Below, piece by piece: positions 63,304 through 64,000 of a stretch of 64,000 bases of DNA. This stretch comes from Paenibacillus tepidiphilus (lineage in GTDB: Bacteria; Bacillota; Bacilli; Paenibacillales; Paenibacillaceae). The notes below the pieces were generated by a model. The model was not told where the DNA came from. It saw only the letters and a list, made by a program, of their open reading frames with translations, and searched no databases. Positions within the stretch are counted from its first letter, which is position 1, and the number at the start of each line of letters is the position of its first letter. A program made the translations under genes and the position numbers. The stretch spans positions 186,001 through 250,000 of the forward strand of contig NZ_VWRQ01000002.1 in NCBI RefSeq assembly GCF_008635795.1, given 5' to 3'.

Positions 63304-64000
63304 TCATTCGGCAGCGGAACCCATATAAATACGGATCGTTGAGCCCTGCTCCACTCTGGCTCCCGCCTTCGGGGCCTGGTTGATGACGGTATTTCCGGTA
63401 CCGGAGCGGACAAGATTGAAGTTCATGTTTAAATCCTCATAGATGTCCTGTACGGTCGCTCCAGTCAGGTCCGGTACGGTCACGATCGGCGTTTCGCCGT
63501 ATTTATACGTCTTGGGCAGCTGGTCCTTACGCGGAGGTACCTTCAGCACATGCAGGGAATCCTCCAGAATATTCTGTACAATCGGCGCAGCCACCACGCC
63601 GCCGAACTGGATGCCCTTTGGATTATCGACTGCGGTATAAACGATAATCTGCGGATCATCCGCAGGGGCGAACCCGATGAAGGAAACGATATGCTCCGTC
63701 GGAGAATATCGCCCGTTGATTACTTTCTGTGCCGTCCCGGTTTTGCCTCCCACACGGTAGCCGTCAATGAACGCCGGCCGGCCGGTACCTTTGGCAACCA
63801 CACTCTCCAGGGCGGCCCGCACCTTCGCCGAAGTCTCTTCAGAGATAACCTGGCGCACAGGCTTCGGCTCCACCTCCGACACCTTCTCTCCGGTTTCCGG
63901 GTTCACCCAGGCCTTGGCGACATGGGGCGTATACAGCTTACCGCCGTTGATGGCAGCCGAGACAGCGGCGATTTGCTGAATTGGGGTTACCGATACGCCT
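63304..64000 (-). CDS. spoVD: Sporulation-specific penicillin-binding protein SpoVD (partial)
   Basis: The gene continues past the window edge, so the N-terminus is missing; about 231 codons are visible. The transpeptidase C-terminal part has GVSVTPIQQIAAVSAAINGG and the KTG motif in GGKTGTAQKVINGRYSPTEH. One PASTA domain closes the protein (TVPDLTGATVQDIYEDLNMN, NQAPKAGARVEQGSTIRIYM). A single PASTA domain and the position before murE fit SpoVD, the class B PBP partner of SpoVE in cortex synthesis. PbpB/FtsI is the alternative. Confidence 0.88.
   Translation of the reverse strand, partial: GVSVTPIQQIAAVSAAINGGKLYTPHVAKAWVNPETGEKVSEVEPKPVRQVISEETSAKVRAALESVVAKGTGRPAFIDGYRVGGKTGTAQKVINGRYSPTEHIVSFIGFAPADDPQIIVYTAVDNPKGIQFGGVVAAPIVQNILEDSLHVLKVPPRKDQLPKTYKYGETPIVTVPDLTGATVQDIYEDLNMNFNLVRSGTGNTVINQAPKAGARVEQGSTIRIYMGSAAE

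Overview
The window is a chromosomal segment of a spore-forming, Gram-positive Firmicute, most likely Paenibacillus or a close relative. It carries spoIIGA-sigE-sigG, spoVD and spoVE, a PyrR-attenuated pyr operon, a T-box in front of ileS, YjcZ-type small sporulation proteins, S-layer-homology (SLH) domains and intracellular GH51/GH26 glycosidases. Strong Shine-Dalgarno sequences, frequent TTG/GTG starts and moderately high GC also fit. Almost all core genes lie on the minus strand, so the biological order of the operons runs from high to low coordinates.

Region 1-19.4 kb is accessory. It holds a cell-surface SLH protein cut by the window edge, a soluble alpha/alpha-toroid protein, a tRNA-Leu, a WGxxGxxG-tailed secreted protein, an M15 peptidase with a stalk domain, lipoproteins, a leaderless GH26-PA14 protein, a cytidine-deaminase-family protein, a NucB-type nuclease, two YjcZ proteins, YjfB, a degenerate ImmA/IrrE-like protein, ComB, a GH51 arabinofuranosidase with a cre-like site on its start codon, several micro-ORFs, gene remnants, a VanZ-NPCBM protein, and tRNA-Ile2 plus tRNA-fMet. 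A 51/62-bp periodic array of TGYA-N5-TRCA dyads lies at 6848-7024.

Region 19.5-28.7 kb is the pyrimidine operon pyrR-pyrB-pyrC-carA-carB-pyrF-pyrE. It has a sigma-A promoter, a PyrR attenuator and a possible internal promoter before pyrC. Unlike the Bacillus subtilis operon it lacks pyrP, pyrK and pyrD. Region 28.7-34.3 kb holds an old-yellow-enzyme/2,4-dienoyl-CoA-reductase-like flavoprotein with a TetR regulator, a GNAT acetyltransferase, an AT-rich lipoprotein gene and dapL.

Region 34.3-42.1 kb holds rluD-lspA, a DksA/YteA-like protein, a DUF5665 protein and ileS. The IleRS is of the eukaryote-like type 2. Its T-box leader is separated from the coding region by about 770 nt that include a GC-rich repeat array. 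A second 51-61-bp periodic array (CCACTTA motif) lies upstream at 41874-42044.

Region 42.1-64 kb is the division and cell-wall cluster. Read in transcription order it is spoVD (cut by the window edge)-murE-murF-mraY-murD-spoVE-murG-murA-divIB-ftsA-ftsZ, an Rpn-family nuclease gene, spoIIGA-sigE-sigG, then ylmC-pgeF-yggS-sepF-yggT-ylmH-divIVA. It couples peptidoglycan precursor synthesis, Z-ring assembly and early sporulation sigma factors. No CRISPR array, complete insertion sequence or prophage was seen. No clearly new multi-gene system was found; the most unusual material is the periodic intergenic arrays and the repeat-loaded ileS leader.
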